From Actinomycetota bacterium (GTDB lineage: Bacteria; Actinomycetota; Actinomycetes; Actinomycetales; Microbacteriaceae), in assembly GCA_009704705.1 (NCBI GenBank), contig WLDR01000077.1, positions 1 to 6,567 on the forward strand: a stretch of DNA of 6,567 bases. Reading direction: 5' to 3'. Numbering within the stretch: position 1 is the stretch's first letter; each line of letters starts with the position of its first letter. Positions 1 to 6,567 of this stretch are shown in pieces. The notes under the pieces are model-generated. The model searched no databases and was not told where the DNA came from. It worked only from the letters and a program-made list of their open reading frames with translations. Position numbers and translations under genes: made by a program.

Positions 1-1142
1 GACAGCGGGGCATCCCACACCGCGTCATAAACGTTGTCGCTCGCATCGAACCAGATTGGCGGGATGTCTGTCGAGAGCTGCCAGTAAGGAGCATCGACTG
101 CCCCGATGCCCTCGCCCGTCACGTCGATGAGCAGTGCCTCATCGAACACGCAGGCGTTGCGCAGCGACCAACCGGTTACGCGAACCTGCCACGTGCGGTC
201 GGGGGTGCTCGGGGTCACGAGCGTGGTTCCCGGGCTGCAGGTATCGGGTGCGGATTCGAGACAGTATCGAACGAACACGTTCAGAGCGCCCCCGAACGTG
301 GCAGACGAGAAAGTCTCGCTCCAGGCACCGCTGCCGTCGCGGAACTGAGCAACGAGACCGTTCGGCGCCGTGCCCGCATCAATCTCGGCGAGGTACGCGC
401 CATCGGTTGCCGTCGCGGCCACGGCATAGGTGAAGGTGCCGATGGCGGGGTCATCGAGAGAGCCGACAGGCGCTCCTCGGCGTTGGTCGAGGCCGAAACC
501 GTTGGTCACGCAGAACAGCGACTCGTAGCCGGCTTGGCTCGGAACATCGGCGAAGATGGCCGTCTCATCGGCCGTTCGTTGCGACTGAATGTCGGCGGGG
601 CTCGACGCGGTCCAGCCCATGCCGGTTGCCTCGGCATAGGTGCACGTCGGTGCCGAAACGCTCGATGGCCACAGAAGGTAGAGGTACTCGAGAGCGTCGC
701 CTCCGTTGACGTTCGCATCCGCCGTCATCGTCACCTGCCAAGCGCCTCCGGTCGCTTCGGCCGCGGTGTCGGCTCGCGAGAGTGAGGGAAGACCGGGCAC
801 GTCAACTGTGCGGCGCTCACTGCTTGACTGACCCGACGCGCCAACCGGTGGAGCAACCGCACCAACGGCTTCGACGGTCACACCGCTACCGGCTCCGGCA
901 TCGGCCGCCACCTCGACCGTGAACGCAGAAAAGTCTCCGGCGAGTGGACGCACGACCCGACCTACGGCGGTTGACCCCGCTGCCCCATCGCCGGTGATCA
1001 CGTACGATTCGACCTGCTCGTCGGCGGCCGGAGTGACCGTGACCGAAACCGCACCTGTCGCCAGAGTGGTGAGTGTTGCGTTGTAGACGCCGGTTGCGCT
1101 GTCGATACTCCCGAACAGCGGAGCGCGATAGGCATACGAGTT
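1..1142 (-). other. C-terminal beta-rich region of the giant protein, not classified
   Basis: About residues 1615-1994 continue the same frame with Ser/Thr/Gly/Ala-rich, low-Lys sequence that fits further beta modules, perhaps three or four of them, but I recognise no family. A hydrophilic stretch at about 1704-1712 (GQSSSERRT) looks like a linker. Aromatic-rich strands such as ALEYLYLLWP (about 1764-1773) and the cysteine sites at 1781/1825, 1908/1916 and 1945 suggest folded extracellular domains. No wall-sorting signal or final membrane helix is visible before the window ends at residue 1994. Confidence 0.6.
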
Positions 1143-4100
1143 GGTGACGGTCGATGAGAAGGCAGAATCACCGACCTCGTTGTAGGGCACGGCTGTGAAC
1201 GTGTGCTTCTCAAATGCGGTGAGTCCGGTAATCGTGCACTCGAGCGCGTAACGCTCGTCGCCGGCAGTAACCGGGCAATCGAGAACGGGTGAGCTGCCGG
1301 AATCCTGATAGATACGGAAGCCTCGCAAACTCGGGGACGCATTGCCTGCCTCATCGGGCTCGATGCGCAGCGTCACGCTGGAGTCGGTGAACGCGCTCTG
1401 CGTGAGCGTCCCCGGCGCGCCCGGGAACCCGGCGAGCGCAAAGTTGAGCGATCCGACGGCGGCTCGACCTTGGGCATCCAGCACGGTGTATGGAATGTCA
1501 CCGCACTGAGCGCCGACGGTTTGGTTGCCGGTCGACCAGGTAGCGGTGATGGTGCCATCGGATGCGCTGAGCACAGCCTGCCCACAGCTCACCGCGTTAC
1601 CCGCGCTCACGTCTGGATACCCGAAGGGCGCAAAGACCAGCTCTGTCGTGAAGGGGTTGTAGGTGCCCGTGAGCGCCGAAATCGCGATGGTGCAGGTTGT
1701 GTCGGTTGCCAGACACGAAAGCGAACCGAAGCCACCGATTGGTCCGTCGACCGGGGCCGGGCCGACGAGAAGCCGGATGGTCGCCGGCAAGGTCTTCGGG
1801 TGGTTCACGATTCGCACGGTCACGACTTCTTTTGTGCCGGGCACAGCGTCATCGTTCGCGACGATGGTGAGCGACGGGCCGACAAGTTCAACGTCGAACG
1901 ACGTGCCCGTGTACTCAATCACGTACTCAAGGCTCGTGAAGTCGTCATTGTCGATCCACGTTGTCATCGTGGTGAGGTCGAACACCTTGGTGTTTGTCGG
2001 CGGCGTTCCGGGCGAGATTTCCAACGCGCGGTCGGTGAGCTCGGGTTCGGGGTCGAGCGGAATTACCTGAACCGCAACCAGTAGTCGAGTGACGGTATCC
2101 GCCCCGCGCAGTTTCACAGAGACAATGCAACCGTCGCTCCAGGGCGCTCCGAGCCCTGCGTTGTAGGTGACATTGGTTCCATCGCCTGCCGAGCATGTGG
2201 CGGCGGCGCGTGCACCGAAGACCTCCACACCGTCACTGAGAACCTCAATGGATGTTCCCGCCGGTGTCGCCACGAGATCTGTCATGTTGAACGTCACCGA
2301 GTCTTCTTCACGCACCGAAATGGGCGGAACGTCTTGTTTCAGCGTCAGAATTGCCGCCTCAAGTGGCGGGATGCGCAGGAACCCGTAGCTCACCACGTCG
2401 TTGCCAGCGAAGTCCGTCCCCGTGAGCGAGAAAGGAATGAGTGCTCCACGGTCGGGCGCGATTCCGAGAATCGACCAACCGGATGCGGTGAAGCCGTCGC
2501 TTCCCGGCCAGAGCTCGAGGGTCAGGGTTGAGATGTCACCACCGGTCCACGAGACCTTGTTGGTGACAACGTCGATACCGGTAATCAATCGCGAGCGATC
2601 GGCGAACGATACGTAGGTGTCGCGAATCTGAGGGAACGCCGGGGTTGATTCGACCACCGCGCGCACGACGAGCAAACCGACAGACACGTTGCCGTTGGCG
2701 TCGGCCACGGAGTATCTGTAGGTGAGCACACTCGGAGTCTCAGGGGCACGAATTGTCACCTTGTTGCCTTCGACCCTTTCCAGTGCGCTCAGTGCGGTGG
2801 TGAATGGCAGGGTGCCGGGTTTTGCGTCGGGCACAACGCTGTCTGGCTCGAGCGTGAGCCCATCGCCCACGGTATCGATGTCGTTGACCGTGGGGTCGAG
2901 CGTCACGTCTTTGTCGGAGCCTGCCGTCACGTCAACGTAATCGGTCGTCGTGATCGGTCCGGGTTCGGCTGTGGTGGTGAGGATGCCCACACGCACGGTG
3001 CCCGTCGACGCTCCGCCTCGCGCATCCCGCACCGAATACGTGAATGAATCTTGACCGATTGCGGTGGCTTGGCTGGTGAACGTGATGGATTGTCCGCTCC
3101 CCGAAACCGCAGCGAAACCGTTCGTCGGCGAGCCAACGGCCGTGAGCCACACCGCGTCACCGTCCGGGTCAAGTTCGGTGAGCGGAACGGTGATCTCAAC
3201 CGAGGAACCCGGTTCGGCGCGCGCCTGCAGGGTCGGGGCGAGAGGTGGCTTGTTGCCGTCGGCGCCGAGCACCGTCAGGGTTAATACGGCCGTGGAGACG
3301 AGCGACGGATTTCCCACGACGCTGGCCGCATAGGCACAGCGGTAGACGCCGGGCTGGTTCGGGGCAAGAACGCGCAGCAGGTTGTCTGCTGCGAACACGA
3401 GATTTGCCGCACAGTCAGCGTTGATTGACTTCGGATCGACGGTGAGAGTAGAACCAGTCGCTCCGAGGTCGTTGGCGAGAACATCCACGTCAATCTGGGC
3501 GCCCACACGAACCGACGCCGAGTCATCGACTGCGATGGGTGGCTGATTTGCCGGGCTGGGAAGCAGATAGACAAGCGCCTGACCAGTGGCGGTGACGATG
3601 CTGTTGGGTGTGCCATCGCTCACCGTGAAATCGATGGTTCCGATTCGACCGGCGAGGCCATCCGTTGTCGCTCCGCGAACGCGCATGCGAGCCGCGTCGA
3701 TCACGTCGACGAACAGGCTGGCGCCCACGCTCGGCGTCACGAGCGTCGAGTCGAGCATGAGCACCCGACCCTCGGGATTCGTCGCTGCCGTGAAGACGTC
3801 CACGAGTTGATCGCTTCCGGGAGTCAAGAAAATGCTGACCGGGGCAAGGGCAACGGGTCGGGTCGCCGGCGCTGAGACAATCACGCGCACATTGGATGCC
3901 TGCGACTGAACACCGTCGGTCACGGTCACGGCAACATCGAAATCACCCTCCGATGGGCTGCTAAACGTGAACGCGGTGGGCGAGACGAGAGTGACGCGAG
4001 CGGATGAACCGCTCGGCAATGCGGCGGTCACCAGAGTGGCCGGGCTCACTCCGCCGCTCACGTGCGACGCAATGTCAATCGACACGGGTTCATCGGCGAC

Positions 4101-5984
4101 CGTCACTACCGCAAAAGGGGTCGCCACTAGTGTTGGGTTTGGCGTCACCGTGATGTTCAGTATTCGTGTCGTCGTTGCCCCGTTGGTGTCTGAGATTTTC
4201 ACGGTGACTGCGACCACCTCGGTTGTCGCGAGAGACGCGTTCGCGTGCTGATAGACCAACCGGCCCGTCGGCGAGACGTTCACTCGACCCGTGCCGGAGT
4301 CGACCGTGGCACCTGCGGCAAACACTCGGTCACCTTGCGGATCGACCCACCCGTTCATGGTGTTCAGTTCGACGGTTCCGCCGGGAGCCAGGCTGGGGCT
4401 TGGCCAGCTGATCACACAACTCGCCTCAAAGTCGGCACACCATTCGGGTGCTGAGTTTTGGTCATCCGGGATGACCGTCAAGGTCACGCGTGCGGATTCT
4501 GACATCAGGCCGTCTGCGGTCGTGCCATCGCTGACGCGATACTCGATGCTCGTCGTGCCGGTGGCTCCAGCCGGCACCGTGAACACCAGCTGTTGCGACT
4601 GGTCGATGAGCGCGATCGTGCCGAACCCGGGTTGTGTAAGCGAAGTCGGGTCGATGACGAGCACGTCCCCGTTGGCGTCGTAGTCATTGAGCATCACAGG
4701 CAGGGTCACGCTCGAACCCGCGCGAACGCCGAAGGAGTCCGGTTCGGCCACGGGCGGTCGTGGTTGTGTCACGTTTGCCGTATCGGCGGAGTCGGTCTCG
4801 GTCGTGGGGTCGGTCGACAGCAGGCTCCAGTCTTGAGAACCCGTCACGAGTGTGCCCTCGGGCAGTGTCCACGCCCATCCACTCGCCGTGTCGTTCAACA
4901 CCGCGCGCGAACCAGACACCTGAATTACCGGATTCGGGTCAGACTCCAGCCGTGCGCCGGCGTACCCCAGCGACACGGTTTCACCCGACAGGGCATCGAC
5001 GGCCAGCCCGCCCGCAGTGCCCGTGGTCAACCAGGCAGCCATCACGGTGGAACCAACCTGAGCAGGTCGAGCGGCAAAACCTTGCGTCGGAGACGTGGCG
5101 AGCGGTTGCCCCGAATCGAGATCGATCGTCACGAGCACGTCAGACTGCGCAATGACGAGCACGCTGTCGATCGTGGTGGCCGACTGCAAAAGCGCGCCCG
5201 CGTTCAGCCCCGAGTCAATCACGATGGGCTCTGCGCGACCCTGCACCCACAGCCTCTGGTCGATCGGGTCGAGCAATGCCCAGCGTTCGCCTGACCACGT
5301 CATCTGCAACGGATGCTCCGCGTCGGGTGGGGGTGACAGCACGACCGTCTCTGCGGTGAGCAGCCCACTGCCCGTGTCGAAGATCCGCACAGTGGAGTCG
5401 GTCGCAGAAAACATAGCGAGCTTGCCCGAAACCGAGAGAGACATCGCGGTGACGGCAGTACCGGCGTCATCGGTTTCGATTGCGGAATTCGCTCCCGGCT
5501 CTTCGGGATTCGCTGACGGCCCGGTAGACAGACTCACCTGACGCGCTTCGCTCGCTCCGCCGTCGAGGCGCGAGACCCACACCGAGCCGCCGGCGGCCAG
5601 GAAGGCCACGGTGTTGGCATTCGATTGCACGTCGGTTGTCTCGCGCGGTGCACTGATGGCGTTCGCCGAGTCGGGTTCGACGTCTTTCGGATCGGACGTA
5701 TCCACGGGCGTGAATCGCGAGTCACCATCCGTAAAGAGCAGCACACCGGCGGGCGACTGAACGACGGCACTGGGGTTACTCACCGCGTTGACGGAGTCGA
5801 GTTCATCGAGCGCCGCATTCACTCGCGCGTATCGCTGACCAGCTGAGTTCTGCATGACCCAGACTGCGGTTTGCTCGGGTGGCGCATCCACCACATCGAA
5901 CCCCTGCGCCACGGCAGCGAGCCCGGCCACGAGCGCGGTTACCGTCGAGACCGCAACGATGCCCCACACGTTTGCGCGTTTCAT
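1..5984 (-). CDS. Giant exported Ig-like / fibronectin type III multi-domain protein (C-terminus outside window)
   Basis: One frame runs from ATG at 5984 to base 1 with no stop: 1,994 codons plus two bases. The N-terminus MKRANVWGIVAVSTVTALVA is a short basic head followed by a hydrophobic helix (about 6-26), either a membrane anchor or a signal peptide. Residues about 38-395 look like a worn beta-propeller, with blade-like strands such as VRIFDTGSG and LVTIDLDSGQP. Then come about eleven beta modules of about 100 residues (412-1520), several of which open with a P-x-A-x-x-D type strand and carry V-L-x-N-D or D-x-D-x-N-x-D loops typical of cadherin/VCBS/Big_9-type Ig folds. A fibronectin type III-like module lies at about 1521-1614, and beta-rich sequence with three more cysteine sites continues to the edge. 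I read 17 cysteines, almost all in local pairs. The protein should lie outside the membrane, in an adhesive, wall-binding or sensing role. No enzyme motif was recognised. Its position behind a membrane kinase suggests a shared envelope function. The family-level call is firm; the function is inferred. Confidence 0.93.
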   Translation of the reverse strand, partial: MKRANVWGIVAVSTVTALVAGLAAVAQGFDVVDAPPEQTAVWVMQNSAGQRYARVNAALDELDSVNAVSNPSAVVQSPAGVLLFTDGDSRFTPVDTSDPKDVEPDSANAISAPRETTDVQSNANTVAFLAAGGSVWVSRLDGGASEARQVSLSTGPSANPEEPGANSAIETDDAGTAVTAMSLSVSGKLAMFSATDSTVRIFDTGSGLLTAETVVLSPPPDAEHPLQMTWSGERWALLDPIDQRLWVQGRAEPIVIDSGLNAGALLQSATTIDSVLVIAQSDVLVTIDLDSGQPLATSPTQGFAARPAQVGSTVMAAWLTTGTAGGLAVDALSGETVSLGYAGARLESDPNPVIQVSGSRAVLNDTASGWAWTLPEGTLVTGSQDWSLLSTDPTTETDSADTANVTQPRPPVAEPDSFGVRAGSSVTLPVMLNDYDANGDVLVIDPTSLTQPGFGTIALIDQSQQLVFTVPAGATGTTSIEYRVSDGTTADGLMSESARVTLTVIPDDQNSAPEWCADFEASCVISWPSPSLAPGGTVELNTMNGWVDPQGDRVFAAGATVDSGTGRVNVSPTGRLVYQHANASLATTEVVAVTVKISDTNGATTTRILNITVTPNPTLVATPFAVVTVADEPVSIDIASHVSGGVSPATLVTAALPSGSSARVTLVSPTAFTFSSPSEGDFDVAVTVTDGVQSQASNVRVIVSAPATRPVALAPVSIFLTPGSDQLVDVFTAATNPEGRVLMLDSTLVTPSVGASLFVDVIDAARMRVRGATTDGLAGRIGTIDFTVSDGTPNSIVTATGQALVYLLPSPANQPPIAVDDSASVRVGAQIDVDVLANDLGATGSTLTVDPKSINADCAANLVFAADNLLRVLAPNQPGVYRCAYAASVVGNPSLVSTAVLTLTVLGADGNKPPLAPTLQARAEPGSSVEITVPLTELDPDGDAVWLTAVGSPTNGFAAVSGSGQSITFTSQATAIGQDSFTYSVRDARGGASTGTVRVGILTTTAEPGPITTTDYVDVTAGSDKDVTLDPTVNDIDTVGDGLTLEPDSVVPDAKPGTLPFTTALSALERVEGNKVTIRAPETPSVLTYRYSVADANGNVSVGLLVVRAVVESTPAFPQIRDTYVSFADRSRLITGIDVVTNKVSWTGGDISTLTLELWPGSDGFTASGWSILGIAPDRGALIPFSLTGTDFAGNDVVSYGFLRIPPLEAAILTLKQDVPPISVREEDSVTFNMTDLVATPAGTSIEVLSDGVEVFGARAAATCSAGDGTNVTYNAGLGAPWSDGCIVSVKLRGADTVTRLLVAVQVIPLDPEPELTDRALEISPGTPPTNTKVFDLTTMTTWIDNDDFTSLEYVIEYTGTSFDVELVGPSLTIVANDDAVPGTKEVVTVRIVNHPKTLPATIRLLVGPAPVDGPIGGFGSLSCLATDTTCTIAISALTGTYNPFTTELVFAPFGYPDVSAGNAVSCGQAVLSASDGTITATWSTGNQTVGAQCGDIPYTVLDAQGRAAVGSLNFALAGFPGAPGTLTQSAFTDSSVTLRIEPDEAGNASPSLRGFRIYQDSGSSPVLDCPVTAGDERYALECTITGLTAFEKHTFTAVPYNEVGDSAFSSTVTNSYAYRAPLFGSIDSATGVYNATLTTLATGAVSVTVTPAADEQVESYVITGDGAAGSTAVGRVVRPLAGDFSAFTVEVAADAGAGSGVTVEAVGAVAPPVGASGQSSSERRTVDVPGLPSLSRADTAAEATGGAWQVTMTADANVNGGDALEYLYLLWPSSVSAPTCTYAEATGMGWTASSPADIQSQRTADETAIFADVPSQAGYESLFCVTNGFGLDQRRGAPVGSLDDPAIGTFTYAVAATATDGAYLAEIDAGTAPNGLVAQFRDGSGAWSETFSSATFGGALNVFVRYCLESAPDTCSPGTTLVTPSTPDRTWQVRVTGWSLRNACVFDEALLIDVTGEGIGAVDAPYWQLSTDIPPIWFDASDNVYDAVWDAPL
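1143..1424 (-). other. Fibronectin type III-like module of the giant protein
   Basis: Residues about 1521-1614 begin PGAPGTLTQSAFTDSSVTLR and contain RGFRIYQDSG, then ECTITGLTAFEKHTFTAVPY and NEVGDSAFSSTV. This is the usual fibronectin type III order: P-x-x-P start, the strand with S-V-T-L, the Tyr-containing strand C, the G-L-x-x-x-x-x-Y/F-x-F strand and the N-x-x-G-x-S end. In place of the common Trp in strand B it has a Leu-Arg-Ile-Glu-Pro run. Cysteines 1570 and 1583 lie inside it. Confidence 0.75.
1425..4751 (-). repeat. Array of about eleven ~100-residue Ig/cadherin-like modules within the giant protein
   Basis: Module starts placed by eye fall near residues 412, 512, 617, 710, 815, 913, 1010, 1115, 1220, 1309 and 1413, with the fibronectin type III module next at 1521, so steps are 89 to 108 residues. 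Modules 1, 5 and 6 are the clearest: PVAEPDSFGV with LNDYDANGD at 432-440, NQPPIAVDDSASV with VLAND at 835-839, and NKPPLAP with ELDPDGD at 937-943. These features match cadherin-like Big_9/VCBS folds. Later modules (after about 1110) are more divergent, and the loop motifs fade. The repeats are related at the protein level; I see no long DNA-level identity, so they are old duplications. Confidence 0.75.
4800..5873 (-). other. Probable degenerate beta-propeller-like ectodomain of the giant protein
   Basis: This covers residues about 38-395. It begins with AVWVMQNSAGQRYARVNAAL, a Val-Trp-Val strand followed by a N-x-x-G-x-x-x-x-x-V-N segment like the first blade of PQQ/WD-type propellers. Recurrent strand-turn units follow, including SGKLAMFSATDSTVRIFDTG (about 186-205), LVTIDLDSGQP (about 284-294) and GLAVDALSGETVSL (about 327-340), each with the D-x-x-x-G pattern of PQQ-like blades. 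The region has no cysteine. A Thr/Asp/Pro-rich linker at about 396-410 separates it from the Ig-like array. The propeller assignment rests on by-eye strand periodicity and is moderate at best. Confidence 0.5.
5907..5969 (-). other. N-terminal membrane anchor or signal peptide of the giant protein
   Basis: Residues about 6-26 form an uncharged stretch of Val, Ala, Leu, Ile, Gly and Thr after the basic head MKR. It ends in AVAQGF, so the A-x-A at 24-26 could be a signal peptidase I site. However, the helix is long enough to stay as an uncleaved anchor, and from memory related actinobacterial proteins keep such an anchor. The sequence alone does not decide between the two. Confidence 0.75.
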
Positions 5985-5990
5985 GCGCTG

Positions 5991-5997
5991 TCACCCC
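5991..5997 (-). promoter_or_regulatory. Probable ribosome binding site of the giant Ig-like gene
   Basis: On the minus strand this reads GGGGTGA, which shares GGTGA with the Shine-Dalgarno complement of 16S rRNA, and it sits six bases before the ATG at 5984. Its last three bases are a TGA in the frame of the giant gene, two codons before the ATG, so no longer in-frame start is possible. This decides the start. The whole gap between the kinase stop and this ATG is 28 bases (5985-6012). I see no promoter or terminator in it, which supports cotranscription. Confidence 0.6.
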
Positions 5998-6012
5998 GCT
6001 GAAGGTGCTGCA

Positions 6013-6567
6013 TCAGAAGACCCCGAGAATCGCCAACGCAAAGAGTGTGGCCAGGCCGGCAAGCGCGACAATGGCGAAAACCAGCCAACCCGACGCCCGC
6101 GCGGTCGCAACGGTGCGCACATAGGTGCGGGCGGTCTTGGTCGCGGGCAGGTTGCTCGCCGCGGTTGTCGAGGGCGAGGTGGATGCGCGGCCCTTGCGCG
6201 TCGAGGTCACCGCAACTTGCGACCTCGGCGTCGAACCCGTCGACGTGTTCGAGAAGTCGATCTCGCCCCTCGCCGCGGCGTTCGTGTCGAACTCGATCGG
6301 GGTGATGGGTTGCCGCAGGGTGCGCTGCACATCTTGCAACGCTCGACCAAACTCGAGCATCGTCGCGGAGCGCTTGAGTGGGTCTTTGTTGAGGGCGGCA
6401 CCGAGCACGATGGCAAGCTCGTGCGGAACATCCGTTCGACCCCACGCTGTCGGTCGCGATTTGAGGATGCGCTTCGCCAGCTGCTCGCGCGTGTTCGCGC
6501 CCTTCTCGGGCAGTTCGAACGGCGAGTAACCCGCCAGCAACGAGTACAGCGTTGCGCCCAGCCCCCA
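6013..6567 (-). CDS. Hanks-type Ser/Thr protein kinase, C-terminal part (partial at right edge)
   Basis: The frame enters from the right edge and gives 184 residues before a TGA at 6013-6015; the N-lobe, the ATP and Mg sites and the catalytic loop are outside the window. The fragment opens with WGLGATLYSLLAGYSPF (residues 1-17), which matches kinase subdomain IX (usual form D-x-W-S-L-G-x-x-L-Y-x-x-L-x-G-x-x-P-F). The helical end of the C-lobe follows, with ALNKDPLKRSA at about 55-65, the conserved Arg-containing motif of subdomain XI. A linker of about 75 residues, rich in Ser, Thr and Ala, ends in a basic stretch (TARTYVRTVATARAS). A single membrane helix covers about residues 161-184 and ends at the stop codon. 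The basic flank puts the kinase in the cytoplasm, with essentially no extracellular part, unlike PASTA-type PknB. It would phosphorylate Ser/Thr of unknown targets. It lies 28 bases upstream of the giant Ig-like gene and is probably cotranscribed with it. The family call is firm; the target and role are unknown. Confidence 0.9.
   Translation of the reverse strand, partial: WGLGATLYSLLAGYSPFELPEKGANTREQLAKRILKSRPTAWGRTDVPHELAIVLGAALNKDPLKRSATMLEFGRALQDVQRTLRQPITPIEFDTNAAARGEIDFSNTSTGSTPRSQVAVTSTRKGRASTSPSTTAASNLPATKTARTYVRTVATARASGWLVFAIVALAGLATLFALAILGVF
6016..6087 (-). other. C-terminal transmembrane helix of the kinase (tail anchor)
   Basis: This segment encodes the last 24 residues of the kinase, starting WLVFAIVALAGLATL and ending LGVF just before the stop. 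All residues are hydrophobic, Gly, Ala or Thr, with no charge. Arg residues lie just upstream, which fits a positive-inside orientation with the C-terminus at or just outside the membrane. No sensor domain follows. Confidence 0.85.

Noticed and set aside
1470..2084. Plus-strand open frame of 204 codons
   Set aside because: It is antisense to Ig-like modules, with Arg/Gly/Val-rich composition and no recognisable motif. The minus-strand frame is continuous through it and makes clear protein sense.
4593..5294. Plus-strand open frame of 233 codons
   Set aside because: It lies wholly antisense to the giant gene. Its translation is rich in Arg, His and Gly without any domain or hydrophobic pattern, as expected of an opposite-strand shadow of GC-rich coding DNA.
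5095..5541. Plus-strand open frame of 148 codons with Ser/Ala/Val-rich product resembling a secreted protein
   Set aside because: The apparent beta-like composition mirrors the antisense codons of the giant gene. It has no signal peptide and no convincing ribosome binding site.
1..5984. Possible frameshift or pseudogene in the giant gene
   Set aside because: I followed the frame codon by codon from 5984 to the edge and met no stop; beta-strand patterns and cysteine pairs continue throughout, so the gene looks intact here.
5803..5994. Minus-strand open frame starting with GTG ten bases before the chosen ATG
   Set aside because: It is in a different frame from the giant gene and gives an Arg/Cys/Gly-rich product of 63 residues. 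The ATG frame at 5984 gives a proper signal segment and almost 2,000 codons.
5985..6012. Possible terminator or promoter between the two genes
   Set aside because: The gap is too short, and I see no stem-loop with a T-run and no convincing -35/-10 pair.
6125..6529. Plus-strand open frame of 134 codons over the kinase
   Set aside because: It is antisense to the recognisable kinase C-lobe and tail and has no domain of its own.

Overview
The window reads as part of a gene pair on the minus strand of a fairly GC-rich (about 60% by eye) actinobacterium. A member of the Microbacteriaceae is my best guess, from codon use and from the known family arrangement of a Ser/Thr kinase beside a giant Ig-like surface protein. 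No rRNA, tRNA, CRISPR array, insertion sequence or plus-strand gene can be supported. The window is almost entirely coding, with a single 28-base gap.

Layout, in the direction of transcription (right to left). At the right edge (6567 to 6013) is the 3' part of a Hanks-type Ser/Thr protein kinase gene: the end of the kinase C-lobe, a Ser/Thr-rich cytoplasmic linker, and one membrane helix that runs to the last residue. After 28 bases, which hold a plausible ribosome binding site, a giant open frame starts at 5984 and stays open to base 1. It gives 1,994 codons without a stop, and its C-terminus lies outside the window.

The giant protein has a short N-terminal membrane or signal segment. A probable degenerate beta-propeller-like region (about residues 38-395) follows. 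Next come about eleven Ig/cadherin-like beta modules spaced roughly 100 residues apart (about 412-1520), then a fibronectin type III-like module (about 1521-1614) and about 380 further residues of beta-rich sequence. Its cysteines are absent from the first 515 residues and then come in local pairs, as expected of an exported, oxidised protein.

Working model (inference): the kinase has no extracellular sensor of its own and is followed at once by a huge exported multi-domain protein. The two may work as a split envelope-sensing or adhesion and phosphorylation unit. In related actinobacteria I recall such genes being followed by MoxR-type ATPase, DUF58, transglutaminase-like, PP2C phosphatase and FHA genes. 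None of those is visible here.
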